From NCBI GenBank assembly GCA_014904845.1, contig MU119403.1, forward strand, positions 37,718 through 101,717: DNA of 64,000 nucleotides, written 5' to 3'. The notes beneath the pieces are model-generated. The model was given only the letters and a program-made list of their open reading frames with translations. It did not search any database and was not told where the DNA came from. Source of the stretch: Acephala macrosclerotiorum (taxonomy: Eukaryota > Ascomycota > Leotiomycetes > Helotiales > Mollisiaceae). Shown here one piece after another: positions 21,736 to 32,924 of this stretch (its first letter is position 1; every line of letters begins with the position of its first letter). A program made the position numbers and the translations under genes.

Positions 21736-22649
21736 TTGAAAGGCAACATTGCTTTTATCAAGGTTCCTGGGCCTGTCATTCCTCTGCGATCGACTCGTTC
21801 ATCTGCAGACACAGCCAGTTCAAACAACACCTTTCCAGCAAGACCATCACCTGCTGATGGTGGAAGCCCAGAATGCAAGAAGCATGCAATCCCTGCTCTA
21901 GAGTCGCCTCAAGTTTCTAGCTTTCGCCGTTACCAAACCCTACATGTATTACACTTCGCCAAATCTCCACGCCGCGCATCCTGGCTTTCGAAACTAGACA
22001 AGCTCCTTTCATCTGCCTTTACCACAGCTGTAACTTTTATGTTTAAAGTTAGCTTAGCTGTCATACTCACTCGTTTCGGCATGTACGGCATAGCAGCCAT
22101 CCACCTCCGCAACTCAACCACTCAGCTAGTCGCGCGTGCAGTCAAAATTGGCCGCCCTTCATCCTTCCCGGACAACAACGAAGACCACGATGCTTGTATG
22201 CTTGTTGGTACACACCAAAATTCGCCATTATGGTATCTGTTTGTAGGAGATCGCGGGACTGCCGACTCGCTACTGAACAAACCCATGGTTGTTATTCCTC
22301 AGCAGCTGGGCGCTGCAGTGTGCCTAAGGACGGTGCATATTATCCAGTTACTAGCCATGAAATTCGTGGCATCGCAGAAATGATGAGATGGTATCGCTCT
22401 ACTATCCTACTTAGAGTGTCAGCGGTCACACAATTATGCTTTCGGCGATTGATGCTCAGTAGAATGTTTGCGAGTTAAATTGAGTACCGCTGAAACAAGA
22501 GAGTTTTTGAGTTCTCGGGCCGGACGCCGATGTTGGGCGCGATTCAGAAATTCAACGGATGTGATGAATGGAGGTGGATGGATGAGATCTTGGCGGAGTG
22601 TCCAAGGAGGGAAGTCTGGCGAGAGTGGCCACAGAAGGCGCTTAATTAA
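21736..22649 (+). pseudogene. Fungal multi-pass membrane protein relic
   Basis: An open frame of 215 codons (to 22383) holds a hydrophobic segment (about residues 95-125), then NSPLWYLFVGDRGTADSLLN, a pattern I associate with a family of uncharacterised fungal membrane proteins, and a second hydrophobic stretch (LRTVHIIQLLAMKFV). It ends at two consecutive TGA codons. Further on, in another frame, FSGRTPMLGAIQKF, then WMDEILAECPRREVW, fit the C-terminus of the same family, ending at TAA 22647..22649. I infer one gene broken by stops and frame changes. Family assignment is from memory of motif shape and is tentative. Confidence 0.45.
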
Positions 22650-22761
22650 TAAAGTATGCGCTTATATATCAGCAGATGAACATTGATAGGCAGCTCTCAC
22701 TCCTCAAAGAATCTACCCGCTAGAATAAGCCCTTGTTTCTCGGTGACGCAACTCAAGGCAT

Positions 22762-24465
22762 TTACGCAATCACCATGAATTCAGTCCTCCACCTAAAATC
22801 GTCAACTTCCTCTAGCCACTGGTACACACTTTGCCACTCCCATATATCACTGTCAAGCTTCTGCGTACAAACCGCCGCAGTCATGCCATAAGCTTCCCCC
22901 CTGTTCATTCCTCCCTTGTATGGAACCGTCCCGCATTCAGCTAGAGGTTTCACAATTCTCACCTTATTACCAGCGCTTAAAAGACTTCCGATCTTATGGC
23001 AAGCAAGTGCCGTATCCGGCTGCTCATAAACCTCAACCATCTCCTCAATATCAGGGTTTAGTTCCTGCTGTGTAGGGTGTCCAGTTCCTAGAGGTGTTTT
23101 CCTACAGAAGAACCCTTGACGGTACGCGGCTAGCAGGCCTGCATTCATATCTTGAACCAGCCATTTACTTTGAAGACCACCATCTGTATTGCCCGCAATA
23201 TAGCTCCCTTGGCCGTCGTATGGCTGATAGCACACCATATAGTGTTGTTGATCGGAATTTTGGCTGTCGTTTAGTGGGACCGTACGAAGCTGAGGCCGGA
23301 TATATGGCGTACTTGGAGCCCATCTATATCCTGCAGATTCGATCCTGGGGGCACTAGACATGAGAAATCCGGTACGGATACCTCTCTGTGATTTCCATAA
23401 ATTGATTGCCGAATTTTCGCCTTTGAGGTTATTGAGAAGCCCCCAGATCACAACCTCATCACCAGATCGAGAGGCATGCCGCTGGCTGAGGAGAAGCCCC
23501 GAATCCTCGACAGATATTGCATCAGAAAAATGAGAAGGGTGGAGGTGTTGAGCGCTGCCAAGAAGAACTGCTAAGTCTATTGCTCCTTCGTCGAGAATCC
23601 TACAAAGAAGGTCTATGAGTGATATCAACTGGCCATTGCTGCATAGGATATTGACATCGCTGCTTCCACGGATTGCCTCTAGCATCGTCCAAGCGCGTAC
23701 GTTCCAATCGCAAACGAGAAGAATTGAGAACAAAGTCTCTAGGGTTGCTATATCTGGAGCAGAAATGTCGATTGATTCCAAGTCCATGTCGCTGATCAAG
23801 ACCACTTTACTCGTAGTGAAAACTGAGTTGATTGTATTAATAGCTTCTTTGCGGAGTTTTTGCTCGCTTGGTATACATGTGGAGTCGATCTAGTACGAAT
23901 CGGAGTTGCAAGCTTTGGCCAAGGAAGAATACTTCTGATGAAGGCACACGTTGATGCCATGCTCTGGTCTACCACCCTGCCCATGGCTCCAAACATGAGA
24001 AATTGCCATTGTACGCGGATTTGCCTCACAATACTGTAAACAGTTATTGTTACTATCAATGCATACAGCTCGTGCCCCTGTAAAGCTCCGATAAGATTCC
24101 TCAGACCATCGTATCCTTTCGCAACGGCCGCCGCAAGATGATGTATGCTGAGACTGTGACTTGGTCTCCGCATCTGTGAACCGTTGACAAGATTCTGGCC
24201 TATCGCCTTGGCAGGTGAGATCTGATCCCTTTGCGCAACGCCCTGGGCGCTCCCCAAAATATGAATCAAAGCGGAACAGCATGGTTCGAAAGTCTAGACC
24301 CAATGATGACCTATTCGTACGGAGAATCTTAAATGCCCAATTGCACATGTAGTCGATCCCATTACCTCGGTAGTCCTCCGAATCAACTTCTTCAAGCCTC
24401 TTTATGCCTTGAATTGCGAATAGAGAACTCCACTCAGGCGAATAGCCTTGCCGAAGTTGAACCTG
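22762..24465 (-). pseudogene. HET-like gene with one stop and missing 5' end
   Basis: A single minus-strand frame stays open from 24465 to the stop at 22762 except for one TAG at 23890..23892. It contains ISHVWSHGQGGRPEHG, CDSY-type and (*)IDSTCIP motifs and LRKEAINTIN, then SKVVLISDMDL, the arrangement of a known fungal HET-like subfamily (HVWSHGQGGRPE). The stop replaces the Trp expected in SYW-IDS, a TGG to TAG change. Downstream, CDWNVRAWTMLEAI matches the R-x-WT-x-xE motif. At the 5' end the frame runs straight into a repeat at 24466, so the true start and first exon are gone. A protein starting after the stop would lack the first half of the domain. Confidence 0.75.
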
Positions 24466-24885
24466 GCCGTGCCCTGCCTTTGACGGCTTGAACTTTGAAA
24501 TGATATAAAACTTTTAATTTATAGAGTTTTTATTCGCACCGGCTCCGCCGCCGCGAGTGGGGGCGTTCCCCCCCCAGCTCTACGGGGAGCTGGAGCTGTT
24601 CTACGGGGAGCTTTATAGAGAGCTTTAAACTACGGGAGCGCTAAGTGCCAAAAGCGACACATCTTGGCGTTTCTTGGCGCAAAAACGGGATTTAAATTTT
24701 TCAAAAATATCACGTGTTATTACGTAAACTCTACGTGGACTTTTTTTCCCCTGGCAGGAAACTTTTTAACTATCGTAAAAGGCATATCGTTTCAGGCTAC
24801 TTTTTTTTCACCGGTTTCGTTTAGCCGCTAGACGTAAGCGGGCGTTTTTGCCTGAGCCTAGGGTGAGCCTGAGCACAACCTGAAT
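24466..24885. repeat. Dispersed repeat, copy A (transposon end)
   Basis: About 420 bp beginning GCCGTGCCCTGCCTTTGACG. A second copy starts at 55116 with the same first 20 bases and keeps alignable order (CTACG-x-x-GAG, TTTATAGAG-x-x-CTTTAAACTACG, GTGTTATTACGTAAACT). Copy A keeps many G and C positions that are A and T in copy B, so A is the less mutated form. It replaces the 5' end of the HET-like gene. Which transposon class it belongs to is not clear; no coding region is attached here. Confidence 0.65.
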
Positions 24886-24891
24886 ATCCTA

Positions 24892-25256
24892 AGTGCGCCG
24901 CCTGCGCATGATTATTTGGAGCCCATTTTGGTCCCCGGAAGGCCGTCCCCGCCTCTCCACCGGAGAAAAAAGTGGCCGACTTTGGCATGCGAGAACACTA
25001 AAATCCAAAGTACTTAACACTTTATTTCTCAACATTCCATGCTTTAAAACCTCTGCAGCTAGAGGAATACTTCAAAAAATAACTAATGTATATACACATA
25101 AAAAAATATTATAAGATTTGTTAATTGTTTATTGGCAATATTGTAGATTTGTCGCATTTGCGCACTTAGACAAAATCGGCCACTTTTTTCTCCGGTGGAG
25201 AACCTGCTCCCTCGTCCCAAGTTCTTACAGAGCCGAATTCGGACCCCCTGAGCACT
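24892..25256. mobile_element. MITE-like element 2
   Basis: A 365-bp AT-rich element with ends AGTGC(G/T)C and an inner inverted repeat, TCTCCACCGGAGAAAAAAGT at 24954 facing its complement at 25183..25202, extending over about 30 bases. TA flanks both ends (24890..24891 and 25257..25258). The outer ends are only weakly inverted-repeated, so exact termini are less certain than for element 1. No transposase frame inside. Confidence 0.5.
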
Positions 25257-25258
25257 TA

Positions 25259-25802
25259 AGCATTTCGTCATGTGATTGCCCAGGTGGCTTCCCGTTTCTC
25301 AGCTAATTACACTTTGTCCGACCCAGGATTGGACAGAGGTGCAGCCTGCCATCAGTTAAGATATTCCATCTTCTAGTTCAAGGAAGAATAGATCTGATGA
25401 ATATATGGTTGCAGTGACCTGTTTGCTGGGGTTACATGGCAGCTGAACGGATAGCATAGGTATTATGGGTAGGGTTGCACGGACCCGGGATGACTGGAGC
25501 CTCGTAACTGCGCCCTATCCGTCGCCTGGAGCATTTGAGGCTGAGCTTAGCCTCGCTCGCATTTTAATAGGGGCAAAAAGCACCGCCGTCTCCCAACCAT
25601 ATTTCAGTCCTTCGGACTATCGAGACATTTCGTTGAATTGATACTTTGACCGAGATCCATTTGTTAGCCCAGGTCGGACAAGCGATATTTGCGGGAAGAA
25701 GAGTGCTCCTGACTTTCAGGGATCAAAGTGTGGCTCATACATAATCGCAACCTCGGTATCACTTAAGCGGTAGAACAACCTTCAATCCTCTTGGAAAGAA
25801 CT
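25259..25802. other. Intergenic region before third HET gene
   Basis: About 0.5 kb with no supportable gene; presumed promoter region of the HET gene that follows. No particular motif assigned. Confidence 0.35.
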
Positions 25803-27883
25803 ATGCCTGGTCTATCAGCGAAACGGCAAGCTCAGGATCTCGTCGTGCCGTACGCAAAGCATCCAAGGATTGCGCTTGGTCAACAAAGTGCGGTCGATGC
25901 AGAATACAGAGACGATGAAGCCTCGAATAAACTCGACCAGATATGTCACGACTGTCAAAAGATTGACTTTGAAGCGATATTTGGAGAAGACAGGAGAGAT
26001 CCACGCCTTCACAAGATCTGGGGCAATCGGCGGTTTTATTTGTCCTAGATGAGTCAGCAAAGCAATTGCACTCTATGTCAATTCTTTTACAGGACAAGGG
26101 AACCACCATTAGACAAAACCGTCGTCGCTCCGGTTTACTGCCTTTGCGTCTTTTCGGCAAAGAGCGGGCTCGGTGCTTGGCAGCTTGGCTTTGACGATTC
26201 GCCTGCCTTCATAGTTGTTCCAAGCCAGGTCAATTATCCACATTCCTACCAAAATACCGATGGCATCATTATGGAACTTTCTGAAACGCCTGGAAGTTTC
26301 TGCGGTCGTCAAATACAGCCCCAAGTCGACCTTTCTGTTATCAAGGGATGGCTAGAGTTTTGTGACGATAACCACAAAACTCTCTGCAAGCAGAAATCCG
26401 ACCTGCAAATTCCCCTAGGTTTCGCGTGATAGACTGCTTAACGCGCAAAATTGTGTCTTGGGAAAACACTGCCCATACTAAGCAATAGGTGGCCCTCAGC
26501 TATGTCTGGGGAAGTTCAAAGGAGGAATTTGCAATCCAAAAGGGGGCTATCCCAGGCCCTTTGCCTCGCACAATAGAGGATACTATTCTCTTGACAACAA
26601 ATCTTGGTTACCGGTATTTACGGATAGACCGGTACTGCATCCCCCAGGACAATACCGCGAACAAACAGATACAGATCCAGAGTATGGGTGAGATCTACCA
26701 GAACTCTGTCATTACGGTTGTGGCAGCAGCAGGAAGCGACCCTCATTACGGATTACCTGGGATCGGTGCAACTCTAAGAGAACGTCAGCCCTGCGTGAAA
26801 GTTGGAAATAGGACTCTCGTATATTGTCCATACGTGAGAAAGGAAATCCGAAATTCGAAATGGAATAGTCGAGGCTGGACCTACCAAGAAGGGCTTCTCT
26901 CTCAACGAAAACTTGTATTCACCCCCACGCAGGTGTATTTTCAGTGTAGCGCTATGCATTGCCTTGAGAGCATCCGCGCACCGCTGAAAGACTTGCATAT
27001 ATACAAGAACACTCGGATGAGAGACATGGTGGAAATCTCTAGAGTATTCCCCCTTCGTGGGCTTGGAAAGAGCCCGGATAACCTTGAGGAACGGCTAGAA
27101 GAGTACCTGCAAAGGTCTCTCACGTTTGAGAGTGACATACTAGATGCCTTCAGGGGTGTTCTAGCCGCTTTTGAGCGGATGTTCCCATCGAGAGTGAAAA
27201 GTCTCTGTGGGATTCTAATAATCACTGCTGACTCTTTTGGGACTGACTTGGACGCCTTAGTGTTTGGCCTATCATGGATGTCTAACCAAGCGAAACGGCG
27301 ACTGGGGTTCCCAAGCTGGACATGGGCAGGATGGAAGCTATCATGGATCCATTTCGACGGTTTCTCCCACCGACGCACCCGGCAGAACCGGTATAAGGCA
27401 ATCGTTGATGTTGATGTGGAATATGCCGATCAGTTTATACTGCCATGGAGTGGAAACCAGAATCTCATCCTTGCTCGGGAGAGGTCAGGGTCTTCTCCTC
27501 TCTTTGTCCGCATACGTGGTCCAACTCTCGACGTGCAAATATCTTCGGACGGCAACATATTAGGAAATGATGATGGCGGGATTGTTGAACAGATTATGAC
27601 TCGGATTTCCACTAGGAGCTTTCGAGAGAACGCAGTCCAGCGTACGCGAGTTGCTTACCAGATGAAGGAGCACGACGATGGCTTCATCCAGTTCACTTTG
27701 CTTATTTTGTCTCAATCGGATCATAGTATACTTATGTTACTGCTCTATCAACCAGAAGGTTCCCTTCATTTCGAGCGCATAAATACAGTCCGCCTCGACA
27801 AGCACTCCTTCGACTCGACAGTGAAATTGACTTTACCTGACGCTTTGAAAGGCTGGACAAGACGGGAGGTCCAAATAGGATAA
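25803..27883 (+). pseudogene. HET-domain gene, N-terminal third damaged
   Basis: The ATG at 25803 opens a frame with ICHDCQKIDFEAIF, interrupted by TAG at 26046..26048, and continuing in the same frame with CTLCQFF, the paired-Cys N-terminal segment of one HET subfamily. Near 26415 the frame must change once (to FRVIDC-x-TRKIV), and TAG at 26486..26488 precedes VALSYVWG. From there a 464-codon frame is open to 27883 with YLRIDRYCIPQDN, MGEIYQNS, and SRGWTYQEGLLSQR, then a long C-terminal region with SWTWAGW. Three lesions in the first 230 codons and none after suggest recent loss, or that undetected introns or assembly errors affect the N-terminus. Confidence 0.75.
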
Positions 27884-28920
27884 TTTTGGAGCATCGCATA
27901 GATCTAACAAGGATGATTTTCAGACGAGATCTTGATAATATTATTTGTTTGTGCTGAGCATGAGTATGGTATACTACATGTGACATATTGCAGAGTATTA
28001 AATAATAGCTATAGGTGTGAATAAGAAGACTAAAGGAACATTACAAGGCTATGACGAAGCAAAAAGGAAGCTTAATGAGGTAGTATCTCTATGGTCCCAT
28101 TACCATTATCGCATTCTCAGGGTGCTTTTAATTGCTGTGACACTCGTTAAAAGCCCAAAAGAGCCTTCGTGGGGTACAAATTGCCCTGAGTATCATATTC
28201 GCATTGGCCAGCAGGAGACCGCGCTCTATTGCGGTCAAGAGTTCGATTTCCTGTTAAATTTCTGGAGGAAAAACAAAGCTTCCCGCAAACTAATGTGTAA
28301 ATATACAAAGAGTTTCAAGAGCGCTTTAAGCCGCTACAGGGTAATGTTGGCCATTCGAGTAGGATCAAGAGGAAGCGAGCTTGATTGAAATTGATGGCAT
28401 GTCGATGTAAGAAGTTCGTATGAAGAAAGGCCATAAATACATGATCGCTAAGAGTCGTACGGATCGAATGCTAAGTTAATAGCGGTTTCGTAACCCCGAG
28501 GCCACGAGAGGCGCTTCAACAGTCTCCAGGCGTGGCGAATATTTTATATCTTCGGCTGTGAACATCCCAAATCAGGAAGCGTATAGAGTGGTTTCTGGTC
28601 GGGATCTGATGGGATATTTGAGATTGAGGCTTTTAGAGGCTTTTAGAGGCTTTTCGTGACCACCCTCCGTTTCAATCTACTTACAGGATCCATATTAGGC
28701 TGCTCAAGTTCAGAGATATGATCCCCAACCACACTAAAAGGACGGTTTGAGTTGTGGAATTTTGTGGTAGGCCAGGATAGTTTGATGGGATGTTTGGAAG
28801 TGTGAGACATTTTGGAGGGTGGAAGTTAAAGCTGGCTTTGGGGAAGTTGAATTGGTGGCGATGGTAAGTATTCTTAATAGCGAGATTATTAGTAAAAATG
28901 GAAATAAGCATGAGAATAGA
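27884..28920. other. Gene-poor stretch
   Basis: About 1 kb. A 123-codon plus-strand frame at 28017..28388 (basic, no recognised domain) may be chance. A short tandem repeat of the ten-base unit GAGGCTTTTA lies at 28627..28652. Confidence 0.35.
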
Positions 28921-29290
28921 AAATGTAAAAAGTAAACATTTGATTTTTAATTCTCGCTACTTTTTATAAGAAATGGATAATAGTTATTTATAAAGTTAAT
29001 AAACTAATAAAACTGAATAAATAATATTAAAACTATTTATATAAGTAAAATTTTTAATATTAATTAAATAAATAATTAATTAAACAATATTATAAAAAGT
29101 AATTAAAATTAATAATTATATATTATTTTTAAAATATAAATTGCGTTTAAATTTTATTATATATTTTAAATTTATAATTATAATAATTTAAAAATTTAAA
29201 TTATAAAATAATTGAAATATTAAATAATAATATTATATATTAAAAAAAAAAATCAAATTTTTAAATTACTTATTATAATATAATAAGCGG
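28921..29290. repeat. Short RIP-like AT-rich tract
   Basis: About 370 bp of almost pure A/T with no reading frame and hardly any C or G, unlike the flanking sequence. It resembles the long RIP-degraded tracts at 46-51 kb and 55-64 kb and is probably a remnant of a transposon. Confidence 0.55.
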
Positions 29291-29377
29291 AATACGTATG
29301 GGCAAAGTTCAAATTACGATATTATTTAAAGAAACTATTTTAATCAAGTGCCCCATTGAGATAATATCCTTCCCTGT

Positions 29378-29737
29378 TCAAAAGTTGTTCTTTCCATTAA
29401 CAAATCTTTCCATCGGTGTCATGCCATCAAAACTCCTCCCCATTTCCCTGAGGACGGGGATTGAAACGTCCACCCCAAGGCTATCCGCCGCCTCTCTAAC
29501 TTTGTGACATTGTTCCTGACGCATCTTTGTGGCTTTGGCGGGATCAGCCCAGAAATTCGCTTGCTGGTGTTCGAGTTTGGCGAGATTATTGCTTGTGACT
29601 GGTACCCAAGCCGCTGCAACTTTATCTTCGGCATGAGTAGAGAGGAGAGGCTCTGGGCTATCGGGTGCGGCATGAGCCTCGTTGGAGCTGTTGCCCGTTT
29701 GGATATCGGTGAGGTTGTCAGGTTTCTTCCTAGACAA
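29378..29737 (-). CDS. Hypothetical protein fragment
   Basis: Open minus-strand frame of about 119 codons, polar, with no recognised domain; it ends in PMERFVNGKNNF close to the AT-rich tract. The 5' end looks like a splice acceptor (CTCTTTTGTCTAG before GAAGAAACC), so this is more likely the last exon of a gene than a whole one; the upstream exon was not found. Coding nature is supported only by the frame length and the acceptor-like sequence. Confidence 0.35.
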   Translation of the reverse strand: MSRKKPDNLTDIQTGNSSNEAHAAPDSPEPLLSTHAEDKVAAAWVPVTSNNLAKLEHQQANFWADPAKATKMRQEQCHKVREAADSLGVDVSIPVLREMGRSFDGMTPMERFVNGKNNF

Positions 29738-30797
29738 AAGAGTGGGATTAGTATGAACTCAAAAGAAGTATTTCGAACTCTATTAGTTTTGAAACGAATT
29801 TAGGAGTATAGCAGATGGAGCTGGAACCGATCCGAACGGGAGATAGCAATCAATAAGAATAACACCAGATGTTGATGGCAGACGGCGTACTTCTACCTTT
29901 GGTAGAATCAAGATGAAAGGAGCGGCACGAAGATAGTTTGCTTACAATTCAGAACAATTATCAATCGATTTGTCCTTGATCATCTGTCTCGAAGAATCTT
30001 CCTTCAAGCTAGCCATTTTGCAGTGTGGCCCTTTCCGTTAGCAGAAGGCTTTGGGGTGACTTGCAAACTTGATAGTGGAAGCTGATAGGAGAAAACGGAT
30101 ACGAAAAGGCGATGGCAATAGAAGACCATCAATAAAGTTAAATATAGGAGCTCCTAGAAAGTTGCAAACAAGTCCAGGTGTCTCCATTTAGGGGGGGGGG
30201 GGAGATATATTCATAGTGACAACCTGCTCAGCATTGTCCGGGCAAAATGATGCAAGCCATTTTGCACATTTTAAACGGCAAATACACACGGCATACTCCA
30301 ATTAGCTGCCCCAAAGGTCTTCGGGAGTGTTTCGAGTATCTAGGAGCTTACGGAATGCAAGCGAACTGTTTCCGGGTTGATTTCGATTGAGAACCTTGAG
30401 TGTGTCGGGCCACGACATCGAGGCTTAATCGTCAATTTTTGTAGTCCAATCAACCCTATAGGAAATGCCACCAAAATGTGCAGATTGCACGAAAAGGTGT
30501 AGTTCGGAAATTTTTTAGTGTCTCTGCCATCGCCGTCAGCAGAGTAAATTTTACCGAGAGTGTGCAATTGCACCTTACTATGCACTCGCTAGACTAATCC
30601 TATTCCTACATATGCATGAGATCCACTTCCTCCACAGAATTACCTCAGCCTACTACAGCCTCGCCAGCCACAAATAAAACCGCGACGGACCACACCGGCA
30701 TAGAGGAATACAAAACATCTTTTGAAAGGACAGGCTTTGTGGATCGCAATCCATCAATCCTCTAAAAATAACCACGTGTGCAAAATACTCGTTCATC
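29738..30797. other. Gene-free stretch
   Basis: About 1 kb; includes a run of 12 G at about 30192. Small frames on the minus strand at 30340-30585 show no signature. May hold the promoter of the following Clr5-ankyrin gene. Confidence 0.35.
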
Positions 30798-32924
30798 ATG
30801 CGGCCCAAGAATTGGCTGGTGGCACAGAATCATATTCATTCACTCTACATAGTGCAACACCAAACCCTCCGCCGAGTCAAAGAGCTCATGCTCATACATT
30901 ATGCTTCAATGCATCGTGAGTTGACCGAACACTCCTCTGTTTTTTCCTGCAAGCAGCTAGCATCTTACTCTGATTTAGAATTCGAGCATACCGAGACAAA
31001 CTCAAGGAATGGGGATATCTCAGGCGTGAAGCTAGGCAACAGGACCCGCATCTGCAGCTTCCAACGTCTGGAGCGGATGATGGTCGGCTGAACGCGCCTT
31101 CCCCAGTAGTTCATTCAACTGCCAGAATATATGAAGGCCTTCCTAATTTCAAGTGCGTTTACGATCTTATCAATTTTGAATCATTGGGAGCTCTGAACTT
31201 AGATAATAATGACCACCGCTGACTGAGTTTGATTGCCACTAGCATCTTTTCCAATTCAGTACCTACATCACTACCAACCTCCGAGAACCAAGAACTCTGG
31301 CCAAACACGTCAGTACATGGAAACATTTCACTGAGCCAAGTCGACGAGCGCCAGACGTCCTATACGCCAATGCCAAATTACGATGCCTCGAGCTATTCTC
31401 TTCTGGCCGGTGAAAGTGATGGCAGCGGTTTAAACACCGAGACAGTAACGGCAGAACGCTTCTTCATCAAGCTGTTATTAGCAGATCCCTGAAGGACGTC
31501 GAGAAATATCTATCTATGGGATCAGCGGTTGATATCCAAGATGAGGAAAACAATAAACCTCTCCATCATGCAGCCAATAGAGGCTTTGAAGAAATCGTTC
31601 GCCTTTTGCTGAAGAATGGAGCGGATGTAAACGCCAAAGGCAAATCAGGAAGGACTCCATTACACATGTCCATTCGGTTTCCCAAGGCAATGAAGGGGAT
31701 TCTCAATGCATATCCTGCGATCTCTAGTCAGGATGACAATGGAGATACTCCTCTTCACCTTGCCCTGTCTTTGTCGACACTAGACGAACGGCCGAAGGGG
31801 AGCATAATCGAACGATTGATTTTGGCTGGCGCGGATGTTAATGCCCTTAACGCTGCTCAAATCACACCATTTCACATGATGTTGGAAAAACTTGATTCAG
31901 AAGGGAAATATCACACTCCCTTTGTTGTGATGTTTCTCGAAAATAACGCAGACATATTTCTGCAAACGAAAGATGGGAGATCCCCTTTTGAAGTTTTCCT
32001 GGAGAAAATTGACTCTCGATGGTTCAAATGGGACTCCGAGACGCCATCACGGCTGCGTAATCTAGATCTGAAGATGTTTATTGCTAAAAAGGCAAACATT
32101 GATATTACGCTAAAATCCGGAAGGACGTTATTGGGCGAGGCGTTGCACCACGATATACTCATCACTTCAAAGGATTTCGAGCTGGGGCAGATCCTTTGCA
32201 ACGCTGCAGATGTGAACAAAGCAGATTCAACAGGAAATTATCCGCTGCATCTTATGGCTAAAAAAGCGCTGTTCATTCTTAAAGAAACATCTTTAGAGTG
32301 GGCAAAGGTCCTTTCCAGCGTGGCGCCAATCCGAATCAAGCCAACCAAGCCGGAGAATCACCACTCGTCGCGCTTCTCTCAACTGTCTATCTGGCAGAAG
32401 AGGCACTGGCATTTACCAGCTTGCTTTTGGAATCGGGCGCAAATCCGATGATGCGGGATTCGAAAGACAACCTTCCAGTATACTATGTAGCCAGGGCTAC
32501 CCATGGCAGCGCAAAAGTCCAGCTATTAGAATTGTTGCTTCAGACGAGCCTGTTGAAAGAAACGACAAATCAACAACATGGGTCAGAAGGCAGCATCCCA
32601 AAAGATCAGGAGTGGTGGGAGGGATATTACCACTTCTTTCGGCAGAGAACGTGGTCTAACCCAGCTCACCTTTTACAAACTGCTCACCTCATGCCAAACG
32701 ACGTAGCTACACTAATCTCAAGCACGGCTCTTAAATTGGGGGCGACGAAGTTTTTTCGGTCGGCAAAGTCTGATTTCGACAATCTGAAGAGAACAAAGGG
32801 GTTGCACCATCAAGACACTCGAGCTCAGGGCCTCCAGATAGTAGCTATCCTTCGAGACTGCCATGCACTGAAGATAGAGGTGGACGAGAGCTGGTATCAT
32901 TCCCTTTTAGATCATTTTGATTGA
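30798..32924 (+). pseudogene. Clr5-domain ankyrin-repeat protein (frameshifted)
   Basis: Exon 1 (30798..30915) carries the start of a Clr5 domain (MRPKNW, IHSLY, TLRRVKELM) and ends at a perfect GTGAGT donor. Exon 2 (30987..31152) continues with YRDKLKEWGYLRRE. A 90-nt intron (31153..31242) leads to a Ser/Thr-rich linker. From about 31450 ankyrin repeats follow (GRTLLHQAV, NKPLHHAANRGFEEIVRLLL, GRTPLHMSI, DTPLHLAL). Two frame changes are needed: near 31450 and at about 32314, where one base is missing before QRGANPNQANQ-AGESPLVALL. The last part to 32924 has no known domain. Fungal Clr5-ankyrin proteins are common and mostly uncharacterised. The acceptor chosen for intron 1 (TTCGAG) is unusual but the only one that keeps the S-x-x-x-Y spacing of the domain. 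Confidence 0.65.

Noticed and set aside
23796..24269. 157-codon minus-strand frame inside the HET-like gene
   Set aside because: Shadow frame; the real frame is the one with HVWSHGQGG and it joins the downstream 347-codon part.
28017..28388. 123-codon frame as a gene
   Set aside because: No domain, no splice signals and an unremarkable length for chance; left as a note in the gap entry.
28627..28652. Repeated GAGGCTTTTA units as a CRISPR-like or satellite array
   Set aside because: Only about two and a half copies with no spacers; an ordinary short tandem repeat.
30192..30203. Run of G as a functional G-quadruplex or regulatory site
   Set aside because: A single homopolymer in a gene-free stretch; could be slippage or an assembly artefact, nothing links it to a gene.
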